Source of the DNA: an uncultured Mollicutes bacterium
GTDB lineage: Bacteria > Bacillota_I > Bacilli_A > RFN20 > CAG-826
NCBI GenBank assembly: GCA_900540395.1
Contig: UQFQ01000001.1
Coordinates: forward strand, 1-64,000
Reading direction: 5' to 3'
Length of the DNA stretch: 64,000 nt
In this document: one piece after another, positions 53,949 through 61,791 of the stretch
Layout of the letters: the number at the start of each line of letters is the position of its first letter
Position numbering within the stretch: the stretch's first letter is position 1
Program-made: the position numbers and the translations under genes
The notes under the pieces: generated by a model
Databases searched by the model: none
Seen by the model: the letters and a program-made list of their open reading frames with translations, nothing else
What the model was told of the DNA's origin: nothing

Positions 53949-54689
53949 TTATTTTAACTTTGAAAATACGCTACCAATACTATCGTTAATAATAAGTTTT
54001 ACATTTCTATTTACATGTAATTCACTTTTGTTAATGATGACGATATTATCACCAAAAAAATATCGTATTAAACCATTTGCTGGATAGACATTTAAAGAAG
54101 TGCCAGCAATAATTAGTAGGTCAGCTTCTTGAAGAGCAATGATTGATTTTGTTAGGACCATTTCATTTAAAGGTTCTTCATAAAGGACAACATCAGGCTT
54201 AATAATCCCTCCACATTTAAGACAATGTTCTTCTGGAGCAAGCGCTAAAAAATCTTTAAGATCATAGAAACGACCACATTTTGTACAATAGTTTCTATGA
54301 ATAGAGCCGTGGAGTTCAACGACATTTTTACTCCCAGCTTGTTGATGAAGAGCATCAATATTTTGAGTTACTATCGTGATATGTTTGCCATTCTTTTCTT
54401 TATCTGCTAAATATTTGTGAGTTATATTAGGTAAAGCATTTTGATTTATCATAAATTCACGATAGAACTCAAAAAACGTTTTGGTGTGATTTATAAAATA
54501 AGTGTGAGAAAGCATTTCTTCATATGGTTTATCATATTTGCTTTTCAGCTTATATAAACCATTTTCACTTCGAAAATCAGGAATGCCGCTTTCTGTTGAA
54601 ACTCCGGCTCCGCCAAAGAAAACGATATTTTTAGCATTATCTATTAAGGCTTGTAACTCTTTAATTTTGTCTAAACTATTATCTTCCAT
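53949..54689 (-). CDS. NAD-dependent protein deacylase, sirtuin (Sir2 family)
   Basis: I prefer the ATG at 54689 (246 residues), since a TATAAT lies exactly 6 nt upstream on the minus strand and the tRNA-Leu promoter occupies the region beyond. An ATG at 54731 would add 14 residues without a ribosome site. Motifs: GAGVSTESGIPDFRS for NAD binding, TQNIDALHQ, catalytic His in VELHGS, two zinc CxxC pairs (CTKC and CLKC), and AGTSLNVYPA. Sirtuins remove acyl groups from lysines using NAD. The gene stands alone on this strand. Confidence 0.9.
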   Translation of the reverse strand: MEDNSLDKIKELQALIDNAKNIVFFGGAGVSTESGIPDFRSENGLYKLKSKYDKPYEEMLSHTYFINHTKTFFEFYREFMINQNALPNITHKYLADKEKNGKHITIVTQNIDALHQQAGSKNVVELHGSIHRNYCTKCGRFYDLKDFLALAPEEHCLKCGGIIKPDVVLYEEPLNEMVLTKSIIALQEADLLIIAGTSLNVYPANGLIRYFFGDNIVIINKSELHVNRNVKLIINDSIGSVFSKLK

Positions 54690-54743
54690 AACAAAATTAT
54701 AAATATTTTCAAAAGAAGTGAATAGTGGCATAATTTTAGCAAT

Positions 54744-54832
54744 GGCGCAATGACGTAATTGGTAGCCGTATCGGTCTCAGAAGCCGATGAACCGAAAGGT
54801 TCGTGGAAGTTCAAATCTTCTTTGCGCCACCA
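54744..54832 (+). tRNA. tRNA-Leu(CAG)
   Basis: The acceptor GGCGCAA pairs with TTGCGCC. The anticodon loop CTCAGAA between TCGGT and GCCGA gives anticodon CAG. The long variable arm GAACCGAAAGGTTC marks a class II tRNA, and the T-loop is TTCAAAT. 3' CCA is encoded. Its promoter, with CATAAT at about 54730, overlaps the upstream end of the divergent sirtuin gene. Confidence 0.93.
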
Positions 54833-54884
54833 TCTTATAACTAACATTTTGATACAATTAATGGTTTCAAAATTAATGATATTT

Positions 54885-54908
54885 GCTCGAGAAATCGGGC
54901 TTTTTTTT
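54885..54908 (+). terminator. Terminator after tRNA-Leu
   Basis: GCTCGA pairs with TCGGGC around a GAAA tetraloop and is followed by eight T. Confidence 0.85.
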
Positions 54909-54917
54909 CATTTCAAG

Positions 54918-55005
54918 CGTTTTGCTAGTAGATAAAAATTGATTTGAATCTACGGATTTTAGAATTTTGGTTCTGCTAGAAAAATGAAAGCCTACTAGCA
55001 AAACG
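54918..55005. repeat. Inverted repeat upstream of the HipA-like operon
   Basis: CGTTTTGCTAGTAG (54918-54931) and its exact complement CTACTAGCAAAACG (54992-55005) flank 60 bp. CTAG-containing degenerate copies (CTGCTAGAAAAATG, TTACTAGAAAAAG) lie inside and after it. It may be an operator array for the HTH protein or the footprint of the module's insertion. Confidence 0.55.
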
Positions 55006-55097
55006 TATATTTACTAGAAAAAGATATCCTTATGAATCCACAATTTTATTTTAATTAAGCGGCAACATAATGACTATGAATAAGTTAAATCTATTTG

Positions 55098-55132
55098 TTG
55101 TTTTTAGGTCGGTTTACCGATATAATATTGGT
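55098..55132 (+). promoter_or_regulatory. Promoter-operator of the HTH-kinase operon
   Basis: TTGTTT (55098-55103), 17 bp, TATAAT (55121-55126), then 6 nt to the ATG at 55133. Two dyads cover it: TCGGTTTACCGA, and ACCGATATAATATTGGT centred on the -10. This is the expected layout for autorepression by the first gene product and a leaderless mRNA. Confidence 0.6.
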
Positions 55133-55522
55133 ATGACATTTTTAGATTTATTAGCTTTTAAAAAAACAACAGTTTATGCGTTATCCAATAAAAGTGGGAT
55201 TCCGAAAACCACTTTATTTGATATTGCGTCTAGTAAGACAGACATTTTAGAGTGTTCTGGTAAAACATTATTAGCAATATCAAAAAGTTTAAATATATCA
55301 ATTGAAGAGTTACTTTCACTAGAAAAAGAAGAATCTAAAACTTTGTTGCCTTTATTTTTATATGATGCGATTTCAGAATATAGAAAATCTATACGTGAGA
55401 ATAGCTCTTTATTAGATTGCTATAGCGACCAATTAAATAGTTCTATCAATGTTGCTGAAGTTGAACATCTCATTTCGAAAGAACAAGCTGATCGATTAAG
55501 AGCAAGATACTTTAGGAGATAA
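55133..55522 (+). CDS. XRE/HipB-like HTH protein, probable antitoxin
   Basis: I start it at ATG 55133, placed 6 nt after TATAAT (129 residues); an upstream in-frame ATG at 55070 would lie inside the promoter. Residues 1-63 form an XRE-type helix-turn-helix (LLAFKKTTVYALSNKSGIP...LLAISKSLNISIEELLSL). Residues 70-129 are a helical tail with INVAEVEHLISKEQADRLRARYF, a pattern seen in HTH partners of HipA-like kinases. It is followed by the kinase after 7 nt. It is probably both the kinase inhibitor and the repressor of the operon (inferred from HipBA). Confidence 0.75.
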   Translation: MTFLDLLAFKKTTVYALSNKSGIPKTTLFDIASSKTDILECSGKTLLAISKSLNISIEELLSLEKEESKTLLPLFLYDAISEYRKSIRENSSLLDCYSDQLNSSINVAEVEHLISKEQADRLRARYFRR

Positions 55523-55529
55523 ACACTAT

Positions 55530-56417
55530 ATGATTAATTTTACAAATTTTCCGATAAGAAAAAAGGCGTATGGGGGTGCGAATGGGAATAAACTATCGGT
55601 AGTTTATAATGATGATCTTTATATGATCAAGCTCCCGATGCACGCCATTAAAAATCCTAATTTATCATACACGAATAGTTGTATTTCTGAATATTTAGGT
55701 TGCCGTATTTTTAATATGTTAGGAGTAAAAGCACAAGAAACATTATTAGGAGTATATGAATTTCATGGAAAAGTTAGAAATGTTGTTGCGTGTAAAGATT
55801 TTACTTCTATAAACACTATATTGATTGATTTTGCATCAGTAAAAAATCAAATTATCGATTCTGCTTCAAATGGATATGGAACTGAATTGACCGATATTCT
55901 TGATACTATTGAGAAACAAAATGCCGTCGATCCTAAAGAATTAAAAGAACATTTTTGGGATATGTTTGTTATTGACGCGTTTATTGGTAACTGGGATAGA
56001 CATAACGGTAATTGGGGTTTTTTATATAACCAAGAAAACGATGAAATGAAAATTGCTCCAATCTTTGATTGTGGTTCATCGTTGTTTCCTCAAATTGACG
56101 ACGAATTAATTAAAAAAGTTATGTCATCTAAGACAGAAATGGACGCTCGCGTTTTTGATATGCCAACTTCTGCAATACTAGTAAAAGGAAAAAGAGGCAA
56201 TTATTTTAGAATGATAACATCCTTGGAATACAGTGACTGTAATGAAGCAATCAAAAGAATCGTTCCTAAAATCAATCTTAAACAAATTAATTCATTAATT
56301 GACGAAGTGGAGCAAGCAAGTGATTTACAAAAATTATTTCTTAAAAAAATACTAAAATTACGTAAAGAAAATATATTGGATTATGCACTTATGAAATTGA
56401 CTCAAAACACCTTATAG
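55530..56417 (+). CDS. HipA-like serine/threonine kinase, probable toxin
   Basis: This 295-residue protein has AGGAG in the end of the upstream gene. It has a HipA-type kinase core: a Gly-rich YGGANGNKLSV loop (about 14-24), a Lys in LYMIKLP, a catalytic loop with Asp156 and Asn161 (NWDRHNGN), and the metal-binding Asp180 in IFDCGS. It is shorter than HipA (about 440) and lacks the N-terminal subdomain 1, closer to HipT/CtkA-type kinases. HipA kinases halt translation by phosphorylating tRNA synthetases; the target here is unknown. No lesion is visible, so it should be active. Confidence 0.85.
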   Translation: MINFTNFPIRKKAYGGANGNKLSVVYNDDLYMIKLPMHAIKNPNLSYTNSCISEYLGCRIFNMLGVKAQETLLGVYEFHGKVRNVVACKDFTSINTILIDFASVKNQIIDSASNGYGTELTDILDTIEKQNAVDPKELKEHFWDMFVIDAFIGNWDRHNGNWGFLYNQENDEMKIAPIFDCGSSLFPQIDDELIKKVMSSKTEMDARVFDMPTSAILVKGKRGNYFRMITSLEYSDCNEAIKRIVPKINLKQINSLIDEVEQASDLQKLFLKKILKLRKENILDYALMKLTQNTL

Positions 56418-56427
56418 GAGTTTAGAA

Positions 56428-56958
56428 ATGTTTAATGTTAACGATGAAATATCAATCAGCGATATTAAATACACAATAGTAAAACTTTTAGGACATGGTA
56501 AAGGTGGATATTCATATTTAGCAACAGCTGATAATAAAAAATATGTATTAAAACAAATCCATCACGAGCCTTGTTCTTATTACCAATTTGGTAACAAAAT
56601 CGAAGCCGAATTACATGATTATGAGCGACTTCTTAAAACAGGAATTAGAATTCCTAAATTGATCGCGTTTGATAAAGATAAAGAAATAATCATTAAAGAA
56701 TATATTGAAGGACCAGTCTTATCTGACCTAATTAAATCAAATAAAGATATAACAATTTATATTAAGCAAATGAAAGACATGCTTCCTAATATTTATAGTG
56801 CAGGTCTTAATATTGATTATTATCCAACAAATTTCATTATCAATAAGAATGATAATTTAATTTATTACATTGATTATGAATGCAATTTATACGATGCAAA
56901 ATGGGATTTTGATAATTGGGGAATAAAGTATTGGAATGGCAGTGAAAAACTAATTTAA
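56428..56958 (+). CDS. Small kinase-like protein in the HipA-like operon
   Basis: This 176-residue protein starts 10 nt after the HipA-like gene, with AGGAG. It has a Gly loop (LGHGKGGYSYLA, 21-32), Lys42 in YVLKQI, a possible Glu in the next helix, Asp130 and Asn135 in NIDYYPTNFI, and Asp149 in YIDYE in the place of DFG. This is the minimal set for a eukaryotic-type/RIO-like kinase fold in very compact form. It may modify or regulate the HipA-like kinase or its target, or be an unrelated gene behind the same promoter. I know no standard HipBA system with this third gene. Confidence 0.65.
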   Translation: MFNVNDEISISDIKYTIVKLLGHGKGGYSYLATADNKKYVLKQIHHEPCSYYQFGNKIEAELHDYERLLKTGIRIPKLIAFDKDKEIIIKEYIEGPVLSDLIKSNKDITIYIKQMKDMLPNIYSAGLNIDYYPTNFIINKNDNLIYYIDYECNLYDAKWDFDNWGIKYWNGSEKLI

Positions 56959-57045
56959 GAATGAAAATGGTATCGTTTTCTAGTAAAGATATTATCTTGC
57001 TATATTTTGTATTAAAGCGATAGCACAAAGACAATCTCGAATATC

Positions 57046-57067
57046 AGCACTAAAGTGCTATTTTATT
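57046..57067 (+). terminator. Possible weak terminator after the kinase operon
   Basis: AGCAC pairs with GTGCT around TAAA, followed by ATTTTATTT. The stem is only 5 bp. Confidence 0.35.
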
Positions 57068-57194
57068 TGAGTAATAGTTAGATAAAACTAAAGAAGTTTT
57101 CTTCCGATAAAACCACAAGCCTGTAAGAAGCATTTTAGGTGAGATGCATAATTGCTGTTTTACCTGATTTAAATTATAAAGAAGAATCATTGAA

Positions 57195-57587
57195 GGACAA
57201 TGTCCCTCAAAATGTCCCTCAAAATGTCCCTCAAAATTGATTTAGCAAAAATTATTGATGCTATAAAAGAAAAACCAAGAATAACTAGATAAGAGTTAGT
57301 TTCTGTTATTGGAAAAAGTGTTAAAACAGTAGCAAGAATTCTTTGGTGTATGAATAATGGTAACTATTCCTTTTGATAGAAAAGGTTTTAATGTGAACAA
57401 TGACTTCACAATAAACCTCACAATAAATTGTTTAACTGAATTAGAACGAGTTATATTAGAGGAAATTAGTAATAATTGTAAAGTTGTAAGAGATGGTTTG
57501 TAGTCTAAGATAGGTAGGTCTTCTGATCATACCCAACGAATTTTAGATACTTCGGAAAATAAAGGATATATCAGAAGAAAAAGTTAA
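57195..57587 (+). pseudogene. Relic of an AlbA_2/winged-helix regulator C-terminus
   Basis: Three AATGTCCCTCAA units encode a NVPQNVPQNVPQ linker, a type of repeat common in AlbA_2-domain (putative DNA-binding) proteins of Firmicutes. After a frame change come AKIIDAIKEKPRITR-stop-ELVSVIGKSVKTVARIL and later LTELERVILEEISNN...KIGRSSDHTQRIL...KGYIRRKS, two winged-helix units broken by stops. No N-terminal domain is found upstream. It is a dead gene fragment. Confidence 0.65.
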
Positions 57588-57762
57588 GATAAATCAAGTA
57601 TTGGAAGATTTTAAAATAATGACAAATAAAGTTATTTTCAAAAAAGATGAAGAATTTTAGCCAATAATTTTGTTTATAGAATTAGTAAAATTTAACTATT
57701 TAAATGAGCAGGTAAACCGTCATCTACGAAATCTTTTGTGCAAACTATTTATATTTTTATGG

Positions 57763-57768
57763 TATTAT
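57763..57768 (+). promoter_or_regulatory. Extended -10 TGGTATTAT, 6 nt before the GT2 start
   Basis: TATTAT with an upstream TGG (extended -10) is followed by TTTTGC and the ATG at 57775. The spacing equals that at 6701, 54689 and 55133, so this mRNA is probably leaderless. Confidence 0.55.
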
Positions 57769-57774
57769 TTTTGC

Positions 57775-59049
57775 ATGCGGTACGACACACTTTATGAAGT
57801 TTTAACGATTATTAATAATATTATACTTTGTCTTATAGGTATACCATTTTTTTTACAAGTGGTTTATATGATTTTGTTTTGGGTAAAAAAGAAAGTTTAT
57901 CCAAAAAGTTCTATAAAGCATAAGGCTGCCATAATAATTGCAGCGCGTAATGAAGAAAGCGTAATTTACAGTACGGTTAGACACATTTATGAGGATCAAA
58001 ATTATCCAAAAGATAAATTTGATGTTTATGTTGTAGCTCATAATTGCACTGATAAAACAGCTGAACTTGCGGAAAAAGCCGGCGCAAAGGTTTTTGTTTT
58101 GAACGACCCAGACAAAAAGCGTCATATTGTTTGCTATGCTTTAAAATATGGAATTAATGAGATTATCAAAACAGGTATAAATTATGATTTTTTTATTAGA
58201 TTTGATGCTGATAATCATATTTGCCCTGATTTCATCTCTTTAATGAATGATTGCTATTCATCTGGAGTAGAACTAGCTTGCCCTTATGAATCAGCGTTAA
58301 ACATTTCGCAAAACAATTTCACTCAAGCTTGTGGACTTTATTATATTTTTAATTCTAGATTTGGCGGTAGAGTTAGAGAAAGACTTGGATTAAGTGCACA
58401 TTTAAATGGGCCAGGAATGATGTTTTCTAGCAATATAGCAAAAAAATATGGATATGACTGCGAAACAATTTGCGAAGACACTGAATTTTCTTTTAAAAGA
58501 CTTTTGGATGGCTATAAAGCACATTATGTTGAAGATGCAATTGTATATGAAGATTTGCCTTCTACAATGAGAGACACTTACGCAAGAAATATTAGATTAG
58601 GCTCAGGTAATATTATTTTATTAAAAAAATATTCTTTAAAATTACTAGCTAATTTATTTAGGTTTAGAAAAGGGAGTCTTTCTTCGCTAGAACAAATCTT
58701 AACTTTTTCTTTTATTCCTTTATGTCCAATTTTATGCATATATTTACCAGTATTTTACATTTATTCTGCTTTGCATTTAGGTTTGACTGGTCAGTATAAT
58801 GCTTTAATTAATATGCTGATTCTAATTGGTTCTATTCTATTATTTCTTTTTATTTTTATGGGCATTCTGCAAGGTTTTGTGTTAGTTTTGCTTGATTATA
58901 AAAAGATGGGAGTAAAGAAAAGACGTGAACTTACAAAAGGAATCTTGTTATTTCCTGCTTTTACAGTAGTATATTGCGTAACTATAACATTTGGTGTCTT
59001 TTCAAAACCAAGGCGGATTCCTATTAAGCGAAATCCAAATGCAGCATAA
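57775..59049 (+). CDS. Membrane glycosyltransferase, GT2 family
   Basis: The start is ATG 57775 (424 residues); 35 upstream in-frame codons overlap the promoter. TM1 is at about 8-32. The catalytic domain shows AAIIIAARNEESVI, the Asp-x-Asp at 144-146 (RFDADNHI) and ED at 234-235 (ICEDTEFSFK). A PxxxR/LxxR-like acceptor region, RDTYARNIRLGSGN, follows, then three C-terminal TMs. This is the layout of processive or lipid-linked GT2 enzymes that make cell-surface glycans. The sugar and product are unknown. It stands alone. Confidence 0.85.
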   Translation: MRYDTLYEVLTIINNIILCLIGIPFFLQVVYMILFWVKKKVYPKSSIKHKAAIIIAARNEESVIYSTVRHIYEDQNYPKDKFDVYVVAHNCTDKTAELAEKAGAKVFVLNDPDKKRHIVCYALKYGINEIIKTGINYDFFIRFDADNHICPDFISLMNDCYSSGVELACPYESALNISQNNFTQACGLYYIFNSRFGGRVRERLGLSAHLNGPGMMFSSNIAKKYGYDCETICEDTEFSFKRLLDGYKAHYVEDAIVYEDLPSTMRDTYARNIRLGSGNIILLKKYSLKLLANLFRFRKGSLSSLEQILTFSFIPLCPILCIYLPVFYIYSALHLGLTGQYNALINMLILIGSILLFLFIFMGILQGFVLVLLDYKKMGVKKRRELTKGILLFPAFTVVYCVTITFGVFSKPRRIPIKRNPNAA

Positions 59050-59151
59050 TTTTTAAGTTTCCTCTTCTAATTATTTTAAAGTTTTCTATATAAACCATTT
59101 ACTAAAGATTTTTGTTTTTAAATTTTAATTAAGAATAAAGGCCCTTCCAAC

Positions 59152-60105
59152 ATGAGCAAAAATAATTATGCAGTTATAGTTGAGCATTTAGTCAAAACTT
59201 ATAATAAAGGTGAAGTAAAAGCAGTTAATGACATTTCCTTTAAGGTAGAAAAAGGCAGTCTTTTTGCTTTTTTAGGAATTAATGGGGCTGGTAAATCAAC
59301 AACAATTAATATCATTTGCTCGATCTTATCTAAAGACCAAGGAAGAATTTTCATTGATGGCTTAGACATTGATAAAGATAGAGAGCAAATCAAAAAAGAA
59401 ATTGGCATTGTTTTTCAAAATAGTGTTTTAGATCAAGAATTAACTGTTAAAGAAAATCTTGAGATAAGGTCTTCTTTTTATGACTTAAATAAAAAACAAA
59501 GAGAAGACAACCTTAAAAAGATAATTGATTTATTAGAACTTGAACCAATTTTAAAAAGGCCTATAAAAAAACTAAGTGGTGGACAAAAAAGAAGAGTTGA
59601 TATTGCTCGAGCGATGATTCATTTACCAAAGCTCTTGATATTAGATGAACCTACAACTGGTCTTGATCCAAAAACAAGAAGAACTGTTTGGTCTTTAATA
59701 AATAATATCAAGAATGAGACTGGGATGACTGTTTTTTTAACAACCCACTATTTAGAAGAAGCAGAACAAGCAAGTCATGTTGTTATCATGGACAAAGGTC
59801 ATATTATTGCAGAAGGTACCCCGGTTGAATTAAAAAACAAATATAGTAACGATTATTTATACAATTATTCAAAGAAAAACCATGAATTAGAATGGATTTT
59901 ACATGAGAATGGTATAAAATTTAGCTTTGATGAAGAAAATGAAACTTATAAAATTGTCATCGAAAAAGGAGCATCAGCTACTGATTTTATAACAAAGTAT
60001 GCTAAATATTTAAATGATATCGAAGTCTTAAAAGGGAATATGGACGATGTATTTTTAAACGTAACCGGAAGAGACATTTTAATAGGAGACGATAGTAATG
60101 ATTAA
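59152..60105 (+). CDS. ABC-2 type exporter ATPase
   Basis: This 317-residue protein has Walker A GINGAGKST (about 42-50), Q-loop IVFQNSVLDQELTVKENL, signature LSGGQKRRVDIAR, Walker B LLILDEPTTGLD and the H-loop TTHYLEEAEQ. The C-terminal about 80 residues (KNHELEWILHENGIKF...) are typical of DrrA/CcmA-like exporter ATPases. It works with the permease whose ATG overlaps its end by 8 nt. The substrate is unknown (drug, lipid or peptide). Confidence 0.9.
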   Translation: MSKNNYAVIVEHLVKTYNKGEVKAVNDISFKVEKGSLFAFLGINGAGKSTTINIICSILSKDQGRIFIDGLDIDKDREQIKKEIGIVFQNSVLDQELTVKENLEIRSSFYDLNKKQREDNLKKIIDLLELEPILKRPIKKLSGGQKRRVDIARAMIHLPKLLILDEPTTGLDPKTRRTVWSLINNIKNETGMTVFLTTHYLEEAEQASHVVIMDKGHIIAEGTPVELKNKYSNDYLYNYSKKNHELEWILHENGIKFSFDEENETYKIVIEKGASATDFITKYAKYLNDIEVLKGNMDDVFLNVTGRDILIGDDSND

Positions 60106-61060
60106 TAGTTTAATGAACATTCTTAACGTATTTTTAAATCTTACTAAAAGACATTTTTTAGTCTTCTTTAAAAATAAGATTAGAGTTTTATATACACTTT
60201 TAGTCCCTATTATTATTTTACTTGTATACATTCTCTTTTTAAGAAACTTAGAACTATCAACAGTTCAAAATATTTTATATGAATTAGAGGTTGAAGCGAC
60301 CCCTGAATTAACAACTTATATTAGTACATTAGTTGATTCTTGGATGTTATCAGGAATTATCATTTTAAGTACAATAACGATCTCTATTCAAACTAATAAT
60401 ATAATCATTAATGACAAAGAAAACGGAGTTAATCGCGATTTTGCCTCCTCACCAATTAAAAATTCTTATTTAATTGGTAGTTATTTTTTATTTAATTTTA
60501 TAGTTACAATGTTCCTTTGCTTGATTGTCATGGCAATTTGCTTTGTCTATCTTGCTATAATGGGTGAATTTTTCTTAACTTTTATTGATTTTTTAATTGC
60601 TTTTGGAGTTTTAACTTTATCTACAGCAACCTCAACACTTTTAACAATTTTTATTTGCTCATTCATTAAACATGAATCAACTTTAGCTAGTATTATTGCT
60701 GTTTTTTCAACGGTCGCTGGTTTTGTAATTGGAGCTTATATGCCTTTATCAATGTTCCCAGATTGGTTTAGAAATATTTGTGGTTTTGTTCCTGGAACAT
60801 ATTCTACCGATTTAATGCGTTTTGCATTTATGGCAACTCCTTTAGATGGTTTAAGTGGACTTGTTAGTAACTTAAATCTTGCTAACGGAGAAGAATTAAT
60901 TAACAATTTATTCAATAGTTTTGGATATGAAATCAATCTTTTTGGAACAAATATTAACGTTGGTTACCAAGCTTTAATTAATGTTGGTTTTGTTGTTCTC
61001 TTTATGATTTTAAATACTTTTTCGATAAAACATATAACTAAAGTAGTTGCTGATAATTAG
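60098..61060 (+). CDS. ABC-2 type exporter permease
   Basis: This 320-residue protein has about six TMs: near 30-50, 85-105, 130-155, 165-190, 198-218 and 290-310. The ABC-2 motif is seen as ICGFVPGTYSTDLMRF. The start overlaps the ATPase gene, so the two are translated together. It is a multidrug/polyketide/antibiotic-efflux type permease; substrate cannot be told from sequence. Confidence 0.88.
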   Translation: MINSLMNILNVFLNLTKRHFLVFFKNKIRVLYTLLVPIIILLVYILFLRNLELSTVQNILYELEVEATPELTTYISTLVDSWMLSGIIILSTITISIQTNNIIINDKENGVNRDFASSPIKNSYLIGSYFLFNFIVTMFLCLIVMAICFVYLAIMGEFFLTFIDFLIAFGVLTLSTATSTLLTIFICSFIKHESTLASIIAVFSTVAGFVIGAYMPLSMFPDWFRNICGFVPGTYSTDLMRFAFMATPLDGLSGLVSNLNLANGEELINNLFNSFGYEINLFGTNINVGYQALINVGFVVLFMILNTFSIKHITKVVADN

Positions 61061-61100
61061 TAAAACAAATCTTAAAAACGGTTAATTACATTCAAAAACC

Positions 61101-61130
61101 TTGCAAATCTAACTTAAATAATTAATATAA
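61101..61130 (+). promoter_or_regulatory. Promoter-like element before the GrpB-family gene
   Basis: TTGCAA (61101-61106) within CCTTGCAAATCT is followed after about 19 bp by TATAAC. The same CCTTGCAAATCT element lies before tRNA-Arg at 63231. Confidence 0.4.
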
Positions 61131-61169
61131 CTAATGGTGTTAAATACATTTTTAAGGTAATAAGTTTAT

Positions 61170-61703
61170 ATGGCTCAACATGTTATTGTGAAAGAATATA
61201 ATCCTCTTTATCCAAAACTTTATAATGAAGAGGAAAAGTTAATTAAAAAGATACTTGGCAAAAATCTTGTCCATATAGAACATATTGGTTCAACTTCGGT
61301 GCCAAATTTAAAATCAAAACCGATTATTGATATTTTAGTAAGCGTCAATTCACTTGAAGAAGCTGATTTAAAGCAAAAAGAATTTGAAGCAATAGGCTAT
61401 GAATATATGGGCGAATTTGGTATTAAAGGTCGTCGCTATTTAAGAAAAGGTGGAAACGAAAGAACACATCAAATTCATATTTTTCATAAATCTGATAAGA
61501 ATAATCTTATTCGCCATATTGCATTTAAAAACTATTTAATTAAACATCCTGATATAAGAGATGCTTATGGTGAGTTAAAGGAGAATCTAGCTAAAAAATT
61601 TCCTTATGATATCGATTCATATTGTGATGGGAAGGATGCATTTATTAAAAAGTATGAAGAATTAGCCATAGAGGAATTTTCGATTAATCTTTGTAATTAC
61701 TGA
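61170..61703 (+). CDS. GrpB/UPF0157 family protein
   Basis: This 177-residue protein has a nucleotidyltransferase-like fold with the family motifs VEHIGSTSVPN-type (IEHIGSTSVPNLKSKPIIDILV) and LRHIAFKNYL-type (RHIAFKNYLIKHP). Family members have a possible nucleotidyltransferase activity; the substrate is unknown. It is the only intact gene here that ends in TGA. Reading through would add nine residues to the next TAA. Confidence 0.88.
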   Translation: MAQHVIVKEYNPLYPKLYNEEEKLIKKILGKNLVHIEHIGSTSVPNLKSKPIIDILVSVNSLEEADLKQKEFEAIGYEYMGEFGIKGRRYLRKGGNERTHQIHIFHKSDKNNLIRHIAFKNYLIKHPDIRDAYGELKENLAKKFPYDIDSYCDGKDAFIKKYEELAIEEFSINLCNY

Positions 61704-61711
61704 CAAAGTGT

Positions 61712-61744
61712 AATTTATCTTACTTTATAAGTAAGAAATAAATT
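61712..61744 (+). terminator. Hairpin after the GrpB-family gene
   Basis: AATTTAT-CTTACTT pairs with AAGTAAG-AAATAAATT with a small bulge. It lacks a clean T-run and lies next to the promoter of the flavodoxin-fold gene. Confidence 0.4.
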
Positions 61745-61771
61745 GAATGAGAAATATTGCTAAATTATAAT
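61743..61771 (+). promoter_or_regulatory. Promoter of the flavodoxin-fold operon
   Basis: TTGAAT (61743-61748), 17 bp, TATAAT (61766-61771), then GCGGAGAT before the ATG at 61792. Confidence 0.75.
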
Positions 61772-61791
61772 CTAGTTGCGGAGATGTTTTT

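Noticed and set aside
57195..57240. Possible CRISPR-like short repeat at AATGTCCCTCAA units
   Set aside because: The units are contiguous 12-mers encoding NVPQ with no spacers; a coding repeat, not CRISPR. No CRISPR array was seen in the window.
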